A stretch of DNA of 36,849 bases from an uncultured Verrucomicrobia subdivision 3 bacterium (GTDB lineage: Bacteria > Verrucomicrobiota > Verrucomicrobiia > Limisphaerales > UBA11358). This document shows positions 27,947 to 34,347 of this stretch, in pieces. The stretch lies in NCBI GenBank assembly GCA_903889895.1, contig CAISYZ010000132.1, positions 1-36,849 on the forward strand, read 5' to 3'. A program made the translations under genes and the position numbers. The notes under the pieces were generated by a model. It was not told the origin of the DNA. It did not search any database and saw only the letters and a program-made list of their open reading frames with translations. Positions within the stretch are counted from its first letter, which is position 1. Each line of letters begins with the position of its first letter.

Positions 27947-27997
27947 ACTGTCGCTTGGGAAAACGCATCCCCGGCCGGCTTACGTAATAGCTAAATT

Positions 27998-28068
27998 TTT
28001 CCCCCGGTTATTGGACTTAATGCGAGGTTTTGTTCGCCGCCCAAATAACCTGACGGGTTTGGGGGAAA
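27998..28068. other. Large imperfect stem-loop downstream of GH2
   Basis: TTTCCCCC (27998-28005) pairs with GGGGGAAA (28061-28068), and GGTTATTGG (28006-28014) pairs with CCAAATAACC (28041-28050, one extra A), leaving a 26-base loop and a 10-base bulge. It lies 50 bases past the GH2 stop and before the convergent tRNA-Glu terminator. It may end or stabilise the glycosidase transcript; no T run follows on the plus strand. Confidence 0.35.
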
Positions 28069-28092
28069 CCTGGCGGAAAATCCATTGGAAAC

Positions 28093-28118
28093 AAAAAAGC
28101 CCAGCCTTTGCTGGGCTT
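28093..28118 (-). terminator. Intrinsic terminator of tRNA-Glu
   Basis: Arms GCCCAGC (28099-28105) and GCTGGGC (28110-28116), extended by two A-T pairs, with a 4-base loop. On the minus strand a T run (complement of 28093-28098) follows. It starts 5 bases after the 3' end of the tRNA. Confidence 0.9.
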
Positions 28119-28122
28119 AAAG

Positions 28123-28197
28123 TGGTAGCGCGCACGGGAATCGAACCCGTCTTCACGAATTGAGAATCCGTTGTCCTAGCCGATAGACGAGCACGCC
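28123..28197 (-). tRNA. tRNA-Glu (anticodon CTC)
   Basis: On the minus strand GGCGTGC pairs with GCGCGCT in the acceptor stem (two G-T pairs), followed by an encoded ACCA end. The anticodon stem ACGGA/TTCGT encloses loop TTCTCAA with anticodon CTC. The T arm is CGGGT-TCGATTC-CCGTG. CTC reads GAG codons, so a second tRNA-Glu with TTC should exist elsewhere. Confidence 0.93.
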
Positions 28198-28210
28198 AAA
28201 ACAGGGTTGA

Positions 28211-28238
28211 ATTTTAACCGCGACCGCGGCGAAGTCAA
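28211..28238 (-). promoter_or_regulatory. Promoter of tRNA-Glu
   Basis: On the minus strand TTGACT (complement of 28233-28238), a 16-base spacer and TAAAAT (complement of 28211-28216), ending 13 bases before the tRNA start. The -35 hexamer is identical to that before tRNA-His. Confidence 0.65.
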
Positions 28239-28245
28239 TGCGCGG

Positions 28246-28869
28246 CTACGACTCCACGTCTTCGCCGAGCTCCACGTTCCAGTAGGCCAGATCCACAAAA
28301 TGTTTCCAGCTGTCGTGCTTGTGCAGGGTAAAGTTGATCTGCACGAACGGCCGCCATTTCGGACGCTTCGGTTTGCGGATGAGATTCATGCCGGCCTCGA
28401 ACGGCGTGCGGTTGGACTTGCGGGTATTGCACGCGATGCACGAGCAGACGATGTTTTCCCACGTCGTCGGGCCGCCGCGGTCGCGCGGGGTGACGTGGTC
28501 AAGGTTCAGATCCCGCCGGTCGAAAACTTTGCCGCAATACTGGCAGGTGTCCTTGTCGCGCTCAAAAATGTTGTGCCGCGTGAACTTCACTTCCTTCTTC
28601 GGCATCCGGTCATACATGAAGAGCAGGATGATTTTCGGGACGCGGATGCGGAAGGAAATCGCGTGGATGGAGTCATCGGTCGGCGCGTTGGCGGAGACGT
28701 CGCGCCATTCCTGAAAATTAAACGTGCGGAACGAGCCGTCGGGATTGTTCATCACCACCTGCGCCTGGCCCTGAAAGAGAAGCGTGAGCGCGCGGCGGGC
28801 GGTGCAGACGTTGACCGCTTGCCAAAGCCGATTCAAAACCAATACATGCTGGTTCAGTGCCGATTTCAT
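28246..28869 (-). CDS. HNH endonuclease family protein
   Basis: 207 residues from the ATG at 28869; the open frame above it is not protein-like. Residues 105-156 are an HNH domain: Cys109-x2-Cys112, LDHVTPRDRGG with Asp124-His125, WENIV (Asn139), Cys144-x2-Cys147-Asn, ending KSNRTP. The two Cys pairs probably bind zinc. The N-terminal 100 residues (VLNRLWQAVNVCTARRALTLL to IPKIILLF-like VPKIILLFMYDRMP) belong to a family widespread in Planctomycetes and Verrucomicrobia as a single conserved housekeeping-like gene. Its DNA substrate and role are unknown. No phage or restriction genes are adjacent. It is divergent from the TPR gene. Confidence 0.88.
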   Translation of the reverse strand: MKSALNQHVLVLNRLWQAVNVCTARRALTLLFQGQAQVVMNNPDGSFRTFNFQEWRDVSANAPTDDSIHAISFRIRVPKIILLFMYDRMPKKEVKFTRHNIFERDKDTCQYCGKVFDRRDLNLDHVTPRDRGGPTTWENIVCSCIACNTRKSNRTPFEAGMNLIRKPKRPKWRPFVQINFTLHKHDSWKHFVDLAYWNVELGEDVES

Positions 28870-28987
28870 GGCGCAACTGGCTGGAACCGTAGCAAAACTT
28901 TTTCCGCCGGTCAATGCTTCCGCAGGTGACAGTTGGGTGACACGCGGCGCGGTTGCCAAAGTATTTTCCGTCTGGCATTGTGACGCG

Positions 28988-30802
28988 ATGAAATTTCTCC
29001 TACTGGCCATTGGTCTGCTGGCCGCCGGCCTGTTGCCGGCGCGCGCGCAGCAGGATGCCGACGACAAATACATCGGCATCTACAGCCTGCTGCAGCAGGC
29101 CGACAACCTGGCGGAGACCGGCGATCCCGGCGAGGCGCTGGCCGCCTACACCGACGCGCAGAGGCAGTTGCTACAGATGCAAAAGCGCTTTCCTGCCTGG
29201 AACCCCAACATCGTCTTGTTCCGCCTGAGCCACGTGACGGATAAAATTGCCGAACTCCAGAAGCACGCCGCCCCCGTCAAAAAAAGTGCGACCCCGGTCG
29301 CGTCCGAAACGGTTTCCCCCAATGTGGTCACAGTCACCAACGCCGCCGACACGACCGCGCTTGACGATCTCCGCACGCAGTTGCAGGTCGCGCAGACGGC
29401 CAACGAGCTGCTGCAGGCCCGGCTCAAGGAGGCGCTCGCCGTCCAGCCCGCCGCCATTGACCCGCGCGAGCTGGAGCAGGCGCGGGAAAAAATCCGCTGG
29501 CTGATGAAGGAAAATGACCTGCTCAACGCCACCCGCAGCAACGCCGCGCCCGCCGTCGTCACGCAGGTCGTCACGAATTTCCAAACCGTTTATGTCACGA
29601 ACGAGGCCCCGGCCATCGTCCAGCAATCGGCGCCGGTCATCGTCACCAATTTTGTGAACGTGGTGGTTGCCGATACCAACGCGTTGCTGGCAGTGCAGGC
29701 GAAACTGGCCATCGCCGAGAAAAATTACACGGATGAACATGACCGCGCGGAAACGCTCGCGTTGAAATTGAAGCAGCGGCCGGCGCCCGCACCGGCGGCG
29801 GCGAACACGGACAAATTGTCGGCGGACTTACAAGCGGCGCAGGCGCAGGTCGCCGCGTTGCAGTCAGCGGCTGAGGTGGCCGCGCTCGAAAAGGCCGCGC
29901 TGGAGCGCAAGCTGCAGGATTTGTCCGCCGCCACCAATGCCGGCAGCAGCGCCGCCGAGTATGAGTCCCGCCTCCGCGACCTCACGCAGGAGCGCGATGG
30001 TTTGATCGAGAAGCTCGACCGCGCGAACCAGCGCGGCTCCGGCAACCAGGACAGCAAGCTCCAGATTTCCGCGCTCACTGACGAGCTCGGCGTGCTGCGC
30101 GCGCGGCTGGCCGTGATGGAGGCCGTGCCCGCGCCGTTCTCGGCGGACGAGCAGGCGCTCTTCCGCACCGCCGTGCCGCAGCCGGCCAATCCCGACGCCG
30201 GCAAAATATCCGTCAACGCGCTGCCCGCCGGCACCGCCGAGCTGGTGGCCTCCGCGCAACGCCATTTCGCGCACCAGGAATTTGACGCCGCCGAGGCCGA
30301 CTACCTCAAGATTTTGGAACGCGACCAGAACAACGGTATCGTCCTCGCCAACCTTGCCACCATCGAGCTGCAGGCCGACAAGCTGGCGGATGCCGAGAAG
30401 CACATCACCGCCGCCGTCGCGTTAAGCCCGAACGACGCCTACAATCTTTCCACGCTCGGCTACCTCAAGTTCCGGCAGGAAAAATTCGACGATGCGCTGG
30501 ATGCCTTGAGCCGCGCGGCGCAGATTGATCCGAACAATCCGGAAATTCAAAATTACCTCGGCGTGACCCTGAGCCACAAGGGCCAGCGCAAGGCCGCCGA
30601 ATCCGCCTTGCGCCGCGCCCTCCAGTTGAGCCCCAACTACGCGCCCGCGCACAACAACCTCGCGGTGATTTATCTCAGCCAGACGCCGGCGTGGCCGGAG
30701 ATGGCCCGCTGGCATTACCAGAAGGCGCTCGACGCCGGCCAGCCGCGCAACGCCGATCTCGAGAAAATGCTCGCCGACAAGGGCGCGCCGGTGGCACCGT
30801 AA
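28988..30802 (+). CDS. Exported coiled-coil and TPR protein
   Basis: 604 residues from ATG 28988. A signal peptide (MKFLLLAIGLLAAGLLPARA, then QQD) sends it to the periplasm or outer surface. Residues about 25-85 form a helical region (LLQQADNLAETGDPGEALAAY, itself TPR-like). About 110-390 are long heptad-rich helices with Ala/Glu/Gln-rich coiled coil, interrupted by a Thr/Val-rich stretch (VVTQVVTNFQTVYVTNEAPA). From about 417 on there are four to five TPR units (FAHQEFDAAEADYLKILERD, DKLADAEKHITAAVALSPND, EKFDDALDALSRAAQIDPNN, GQRKAAESALRRALQLSPNY). It is probably a scaffold in the envelope; partners are unknown. Confidence 0.85.
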   Translation: MKFLLLAIGLLAAGLLPARAQQDADDKYIGIYSLLQQADNLAETGDPGEALAAYTDAQRQLLQMQKRFPAWNPNIVLFRLSHVTDKIAELQKHAAPVKKSATPVASETVSPNVVTVTNAADTTALDDLRTQLQVAQTANELLQARLKEALAVQPAAIDPRELEQAREKIRWLMKENDLLNATRSNAAPAVVTQVVTNFQTVYVTNEAPAIVQQSAPVIVTNFVNVVVADTNALLAVQAKLAIAEKNYTDEHDRAETLALKLKQRPAPAPAAANTDKLSADLQAAQAQVAALQSAAEVAALEKAALERKLQDLSAATNAGSSAAEYESRLRDLTQERDGLIEKLDRANQRGSGNQDSKLQISALTDELGVLRARLAVMEAVPAPFSADEQALFRTAVPQPANPDAGKISVNALPAGTAELVASAQRHFAHQEFDAAEADYLKILERDQNNGIVLANLATIELQADKLADAEKHITAAVALSPNDAYNLSTLGYLKFRQEKFDDALDALSRAAQIDPNNPEIQNYLGVTLSHKGQRKAAESALRRALQLSPNYAPAHNNLAVIYLSQTPAWPEMARWHYQKALDAGQPRNADLEKMLADKGAPVAP

Positions 30803-30808
30803 TTTTCT

Positions 30809-30859
30809 GGAGCGGCGCTCTATGAGCGTCGTTTTCGGCGGTCACAGACCGCCGCTACC
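30809..30859. repeat. REP/MITE-like double hairpin, copy 1
   Basis: Two adjacent hairpins: CGGCGCTC-tat-GAGCGTCG (30813-30831, one mismatch) and CGGCGGTC-aca-GACCGCCG (30836-30854), framed by near-inverted ends AGCGGCG/CGCCGCT. The reverse complement of this unit matches the pattern of the larger copy at 33591-33662. It sits 7 bases after the TPR gene stop. Confidence 0.75.
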
Positions 30860-30880
30860 GGCCGGGAATTGCCTAATTAA

Positions 30881-31300
30881 ATGCGCCAAGCCTTCCATGA
30901 AATCGTCATCGCCACGCGCGGACGCGGCTTGCTTGAATTCACCGGCGCGGTGGAGAAATGGCTTGCCGAAAACAAATTCCGCGCCGGCCTCGTGACGTTG
31001 CACCTGCAGCACACCTCCGCCTCGCTGCTCATCCAGGAAAATGCCGACCCCGATGTGCGCCGCGATTTCGACGCGTTTTTCGCGCGGCTCGTGCCGGACG
31101 GCGACCCGCTGTTCGTCCACACCGCCGAGGGCGCTGACGACATGGCCGCGCATATCCGCACCGCGCTGACGGCGGTGAATCTTTCCCTGCCGCTGCACGG
31201 CGGGCGGCTGGCGCTGGGGACGTGGCAGGGGATTTACCTGTGGGAACACCGCACGCGACCGCACACGCGCCGCGTGGCGCTGCACTTCATCGGGGAATAA
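30881..31300 (+). CDS. YjbQ / UPF0047 family protein
   Basis: 139 residues, the usual family length. Signatures: LHLQHTSASLLIQENADPDVRRD (HTSAS at 44-48), VHTAEGADDMAAHIR (His80, His91) and GTWQGIYLWEHR (113-124). The conserved His and Asp residues line one pocket in known structures; members have weak thiamine-phosphate synthase activity in vitro, but the physiological role is unclear. It stands alone between repeat elements, with no operon partner. Confidence 0.93.
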   Translation: MRQAFHEIVIATRGRGLLEFTGAVEKWLAENKFRAGLVTLHLQHTSASLLIQENADPDVRRDFDAFFARLVPDGDPLFVHTAEGADDMAAHIRTALTAVNLSLPLHGGRLALGTWQGIYLWEHRTRPHTRRVALHFIGE

Positions 31301-31405
31301 GGATCGGTGGCCACGGCGCTTCACTGACCGAACCGATGTGCGCAGAATTTAGGGCGGCAATCTTTCACGTTGCGGCAAACGGCCGCGGTTACAGCCGCCG
31401 CTTTC

Positions 31406-31599
31406 ATCCTGTAAGGATTCAATCCCTGCGGGATTGGCCGATGCGGTTCGTTTGCCCTGAAAATAGCCCAGTGCTTTAGCACTGGGTTGATTTCCCCACG
31501 CCTTCACTAAGTCCCGCATGGGACGGCAGAAAATTTCTTTCGTCCCTGACGGGACTTTCATTGTCTCGGAATACAAAAACCCAGCCCTAAAGGGCTGGG
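31406..31599. repeat. Palindrome cluster, left
   Basis: The 323-base gap between YjbQ and the next gene has no ORF but a string of small hairpins: ATCC/GGAT (31406-31418), AATCCC-tgc-GGGATT (31421-31435), CCCAGTGC-ttta-GCACTGGG (31467-31486), GTCCC-gcat-GGGAC (31511-31524), GTCCC-tgac-GGGAC (31542-31555) and CCCAGCCC-taaa-GGGCTGGG (31580-31599). Each is self-complementary with a 3-5 base loop. Clusters of this type are dispersed in genomes of this kind of bacterium and may be non-autonomous mobile or RNA elements. The last hairpin could also act as a terminator in either direction. Confidence 0.85.
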
Positions 31600-31623
31600 C
31601 TATTGTCGTGAACAGAATCTAAT

Positions 31624-32307
31624 TCACCCCATCACGCCAATGGTGGCCACGTCGCTCCATTGGCCGACTTGCGCGTCGTTGAGACGGTAAACGGCCTTGT
31701 ATTTCCAGACCGCACTGACGCCCGGCGCGGGCAGGGGTGAGATGTCAGCGTAATCGGGATTCGTGGTGAAGGTCAGCAGCACGAAACCTTTGCCATCGCC
31801 GCAGTCCTTCCAGAGTTCCAGGCTGTCCATGCCGAGCTTGGGCCAGCCGATGTGCGGATGCCCGGCGTTGAGCGAGAGCGTCAGCACCGGTTGATAGGTG
31901 GTCGGGTCCACCACCACCTCCGCGCCGATGATGCCGAGGTCTTGCGCGATGGCGTCGGTGCAGGCGGGATGTTTCTTGATGCGCACCGCCAGCGCAGTGG
32001 CGCGGCCAAAAATGTCCGGTGGCACGGTGGGCGGCGGCGTGCCGGGCGTGGGCGTCACCGGGATGTCACCCAGATTGTCGCCGTGGGCGGCCTGATGTTT
32101 GTAGGCCGTCCAATCGCGCGTGGTCTGGGTATGCGCCGCGTGCGCATTGCAGACGTAATCGAAGAACAGATCATCCGCCGTCTCCTGCGCCACTTCCGCC
32201 GGCGTCACGCCCACGGTGGCGGCATAGGTGGGCAGTTTGCCGGAAAAGTTTTTGAGCCACTTGCGGCGGCCCGGTTCGCTGGGGGGTAAAAAATAAGCTT
32301 TGGCCAT
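31624..32307 (-). CDS. Protein with helical N-terminus and fibronectin-III-like C-terminus
   Basis: 227 residues. The N-terminal part (WLKNFSGKLPTYAATVGVTPAEVAQETAD) is helical, followed by a Pro/Thr-rich linker (PVTPTPGTPPPTVPP, about 83-97), the phrase AVRIKKHPACTDAIAQDLGI, and a C-terminal beta domain ending WKYKAVYRLNDAQVGQWSDVATIGV, like a fibronectin type III module. Proteins with this plan occur in many environmental bacteria as hypothetical proteins; I recall no proven function. There is no signal peptide. It is the last gene of a minus-strand cassette, 42 bases after a short ORF, and is followed by the left palindrome cluster. Confidence 0.75.
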   Translation of the reverse strand: MAKAYFLPPSEPGRRKWLKNFSGKLPTYAATVGVTPAEVAQETADDLFFDYVCNAHAAHTQTTRDWTAYKHQAAHGDNLGDIPVTPTPGTPPPTVPPDIFGRATALAVRIKKHPACTDAIAQDLGIIGAEVVVDPTTYQPVLTLSLNAGHPHIGWPKLGMDSLELWKDCGDGKGFVLLTFTTNPDYADISPLPAPGVSAVWKYKAVYRLNDAQVGQWSDVATIGVMG

Positions 32308-32349
32308 AAGGTTTCAGGGGGTTGAGGTTGCGTTGGTTGTTTTCATAAA

Positions 32350-32535
32350 TTAAGAGCGGAGCGCGACGGCGCGCGACTCGGTTTCCGCCACCGTCCAGCC
32401 GCGCTGGGCGGCCGCTGCCGGCAGCCATTGGGCGAAATGGGTCAGCCTGCGGTGCCGGTCGGGGCCGGTGGCGGGGATGAAGCTGGCTAACCGCTTGGCA
32501 TCGCAGCGGTTCCGGCATTGCTTGGGAGTTTTCAT
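32350..32535 (-). CDS. Short ORF in frame with the heptapeptide-repeat gene
   Basis: 61 codons from the ATG at 32535, basic and Cys-containing at the start (MKTPKQCRNRCDAKRLASF), ending WTVAETESRAVALRS. No family is recognised. The ATG lies only four codons after a TAA in the last repeat unit, and the frame is the same as that of the heptapeptide-repeat ORF upstream, so it may once have been, or through readthrough still be, the C-terminal part of that protein. Alternatively it is a separate small gene of the cassette. Confidence 0.4.
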   Translation of the reverse strand: MKTPKQCRNRCDAKRLASFIPATGPDRHRRLTHFAQWLPAAAAQRGWTVAETESRAVALRS

Positions 32536-32536
32536 G

Positions 32537-32935
32537 AATTTCTTTTAGCGGCTAAAACAATTCTTTTAGCGGCTAAAACAATTCTTTTGGCGGCTAAATA
32601 AGTTCTTTGGCCGGCTGAAAGAATTCTTTGAGCCGTTAAACAAGTTCTTGGGAAGCCTGAACAAGTTCTGGCAGCCTCCAAATAAGTTCGTTGGAACCGC
32701 CAAAGAATTCTTTGGGCGTCCGCAAGACTTGTTTGGCACCCTGCACCAGTTGCTTGGAACCCCGAAAGAAATCTTTGGAAGCCCCAACCAGTTGTCGCCG
32801 ACCCTGCACCAGTTATTTGGCACCTTGCAGAAGTTGCTGGGGACCTTGAACAAGTTCGTTGGAACCTCCAAGGAATTGATTGGGCGGCTAAATAAGTTGC
32901 GGCCAGCGCCTAAAAAATTCCCGCCGGGACGCCGG
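32537..32935. repeat. 21-bp tandem repeat array, about 19 units, no indels
   Basis: From 32537 the DNA divides into consecutive 21-base units, most beginning AATTCTTT/AGTTCNTT, e.g. the units starting at 32558, 32579, 32600, 32621 and 32642. The phase is kept through about 19 units although single units differ at up to half of their positions. Units 2 and 3 (32558 and 32579) are nearly identical; the middle units are the most diverged. There are no spacers, so it is not CRISPR. The period is a multiple of three and both strands stay open over most of the array, which points to coding constraint. Confidence 0.93.
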
Positions 32936-33000
32936 GGATTCAGCGCGCGACCGGCCGGGTTGCGGCCGGGGCGGAAGGTGTTTTTTGCGGGCGCGTGCAT
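32566..33000 (-). CDS. Heptapeptide-repeat protein
   Basis: 144 residues. The first 27 residues are basic and Gly/Pro-rich; residues 28-144 are about 17 units of seven residues with consensus N-[L/S/W/F]-[F/C/L]-x-[V/R/L]-P-[K/S/T/N]. Asn starts nearly every unit (35, 42, 49, 56, 63, 70, 84, 98, 105, 112 and so on). I know no family with this pattern; it is not the pentapeptide, leucine-rich or TAL type. The start at 33000 has GAGG (complement of 33008-33011) seven bases upstream, one of the few clear ribosome sites in the window. The gene overlaps the end of the XRE gene by 61 bases. The plus strand is also open here, from 32570, but without an ATG, so the minus strand is preferred. Confidence 0.55.
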   Translation of the reverse strand: MHAPAKNTFRPGRNPAGRALNPRRPGGNFLGAGRNLFSRPINSLEVPTNLFKVPSNFCKVPNNWCRVGDNWLGLPKISFGVPSNWCRVPNKSCGRPKNSLAVPTNLFGGCQNLFRLPKNLFNGSKNSFSRPKNLFSRQKNCFSR

Positions 33001-33359
33001 TGACGTGCCTCATTCAACCACTTTTGTTGGCCCCGGTGAACGCAACTATAGTGGCATTTGCGACAGCTCGCCGGCTGCCGTTCCAGCCAGCGAAACGCCT
33101 CCAGATGTAATTGGAACAGGGGAATGCCAAACGCCCGCGCGATGCGTGAGGTGACGTTCAGCGAGGGATTTTTCTGGTCGTCCTCCACCCCGCCCAGCAT
33201 CTGCCGGGAAACGCCCGCGCGGCGGGCCAGTTCAGAGAGCGTCCAGCCGCGCCGTTCGCGGCGGCGGCGGATGACGCCCGCCAGCGCCCGGTTTTCCGGC
33301 ATCGGCAACGCCCACGTTAAATGCCAATCACTTTCCGTTCCTGCCCGTTTATTTTCCAT
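32940..33359 (-). CDS. XRE-family regulator with Cys-containing tail
   Basis: 139 residues from the ATG at 33359; an in-frame ATG at 33302 would remove the first 19 residues. Residues about 26-82 are a Cro/CI-type helix-turn-helix (LAGVIRRRRERRGWTLSELARRAGVSRQMLGGVEDDQKNPS cut by the usual five helices). The tail has Cys99-x2-Cys102-x3-Cys106 and Cys121 (ASCRKCHYSCVHRG, WLNEARQCTRP), which may bind a metal. It is the first gene of the minus-strand cassette and overlaps the heptapeptide-repeat gene, so it probably controls its own operon. No operator can be named with confidence; upstream is an AT-rich stretch at 33404-33430. Confidence 0.8.
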   Translation of the reverse strand: MENKRAGTESDWHLTWALPMPENRALAGVIRRRRERRGWTLSELARRAGVSRQMLGGVEDDQKNPSLNVTSRIARAFGIPLFQLHLEAFRWLERQPASCRKCHYSCVHRGQQKWLNEARQCTRPQKTPSAPAATRPVAR

Positions 33360-33590
33360 AAATCCAAAATCGTCCTGCCCCAGTGAGCGGATAATTTCCG
33401 ACCCGCAAAAAAATAAATCAAATAAATTTTCACCCGCGCCCGCCCCGCGCATGGCCGGCGGCCAAAGCCAAACCGGCGTCCCGCCGGGAGGACAGGGGTT
33501 GAAAGCGGGCGGGGGTTTAATGATGAATGTCCGCCGCTGCCGAAAACCGAACAAAGTTTTTAAAAAAAGTTTTCGGGGCGGAAGGCGGAC

Positions 33591-33662
33591 TTGTAGCGGC
33601 GGTCTATGACCGCCGGGGCGGGCGCAACGGGAAAAGACGGCGCTCACAGAGCGCCGCTACAA
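33591..33662. repeat. REP/MITE-like double hairpin with terminal inverted repeats, copy 2
   Basis: A 72-base element with perfect 11-base terminal inverted repeats TTGTAGCGGCG (33591-33601) and CGCCGCTACAA (33652-33662). Inside are two hairpins: CGGCGGTC-tat-GACCGCCG (33597-33615) and CGGCGCTC-aca-GAGCGCCG (33638-33656). It is a relative of the unit at 30809-30859 in the opposite direction. No transposase is present, so mobility would depend on a gene elsewhere. Confidence 0.8.
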
Positions 33663-33734
33663 ACCGGAAATTATTTTTAGACGATGATGGAGGCAGAGGA
33701 ATCACCGATGGCCCCCGCAACCGGCCGGCGGTCA

Positions 33735-34026
33735 CCTTCTCCCCCATGGGGGGAGAAGGCCGGGATGAGGGGGCCACCGCGAACGACACGAACGACGCAA
33801 AAGGGGGCGACGCGCGACTATCCCGAAGGGATTGCCTCATTCAGCCCAAGGTTGGCGCGCCGCGCCTACCTTGGGTGGGTGAGCAAAATGATTTCAACCC
33901 TGAAAGGGTTGGCTGCGGGGACGGCGGCGAGGATGCAACCCTTTCAGGGTTGGGGCTGATGCGGATGGTTTCCCAGGGTAGCTCGTGCCGAGCAACCCTG
34001 GTCTGAAAGATTCAATCCCGTTGGGA
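33735..34026. repeat. Palindrome cluster, right
   Basis: At least six hairpins in 290 bases: CCTTCTCCCC/GGGGAGAAGG (33735-33759), ATCCC-gaa-GGGAT (33820-33832), a two-part stem CCCAAGGT-t-GGCGC with its complement (33845-33875), CAACCCT-gaa-AGGGTTG (33895-33911), the exact reverse complement of that hairpin (33936-33952), and a second two-part stem CCAGGGT-a-GCTCG with its complement (33973-34001). A short TCCC/GGGA pair follows (34016-34025). The open frames over this stretch are artefacts. Together with 33360-33590 (promoter side of the XRE gene, no ORF supported), it fills the gap. Confidence 0.85.
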
Positions 34027-34071
34027 CAGCATGACTGTCGCGGCTTAGACCATTAAAACACTCACGAAACC

Positions 34072-34091
34072 TATATTATCATCGTAATATA
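34072..34091. promoter_or_regulatory. AT-rich inverted repeat upstream of the sensor gene
   Basis: Perfect arms TATATTA (34072-34078) and TAATATA (34085-34091) with a 6-base centre. It stands out in GC-rich surroundings and lies 256 bases before the propeller sensor. It could be an operator, a promoter element or both; nothing in the sequence decides. Confidence 0.4.
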
Positions 34092-34099
34092 AAGGCGAT

Positions 34100-34243
34100 A
34101 TGCATTTTTACGCCGCCTTTGGTCATTCCACCAAAATCCGCCTCAATGGTATCCAAAAAGTCGTTTCCGGCAACCGCTGGCAACCGACCCTTCCCGCCAA
34201 ACTGCGACTGTATCTTGCATTTTGCATATGTGACTTTGCATGA
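34100..34243 (+). CDS. Possible small ORF, 47 codons
   Basis: ATG at 34100, preceded by AAAGG four bases upstream, stop at 34241. It encodes MHFYAAFGHSTKIRLNG, then a mixed sequence ending LAFCICDFA. No family is recognised. It directly follows the AT-rich inverted repeat, which is the main reason to list it. It may be chance. Confidence 0.2.
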   Translation: MHFYAAFGHSTKIRLNGIQKVVSGNRWQPTLPAKLRLYLAFCICDFA

Positions 34244-34347
34244 CCCGTTCTCTTCGTCGCCGGAAATGGTGCCTTTCTTGCCTCAAGTTTGCTGAAATTT
34301 TGATGCGTGCTTGATTCGTAGAGCTATTCTGCCAATTATTCAAAACA

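Noticed and set aside
32537..32935. CRISPR array
   Set aside because: The 21-base units follow each other directly without unique spacers, are diverged, and no cas genes are near.
33527..34006. Plus-strand open frames over the right palindrome cluster
   Set aside because: Their predicted peptides are translations of dispersed hairpin repeats; such frames arise wherever these repeats lie.
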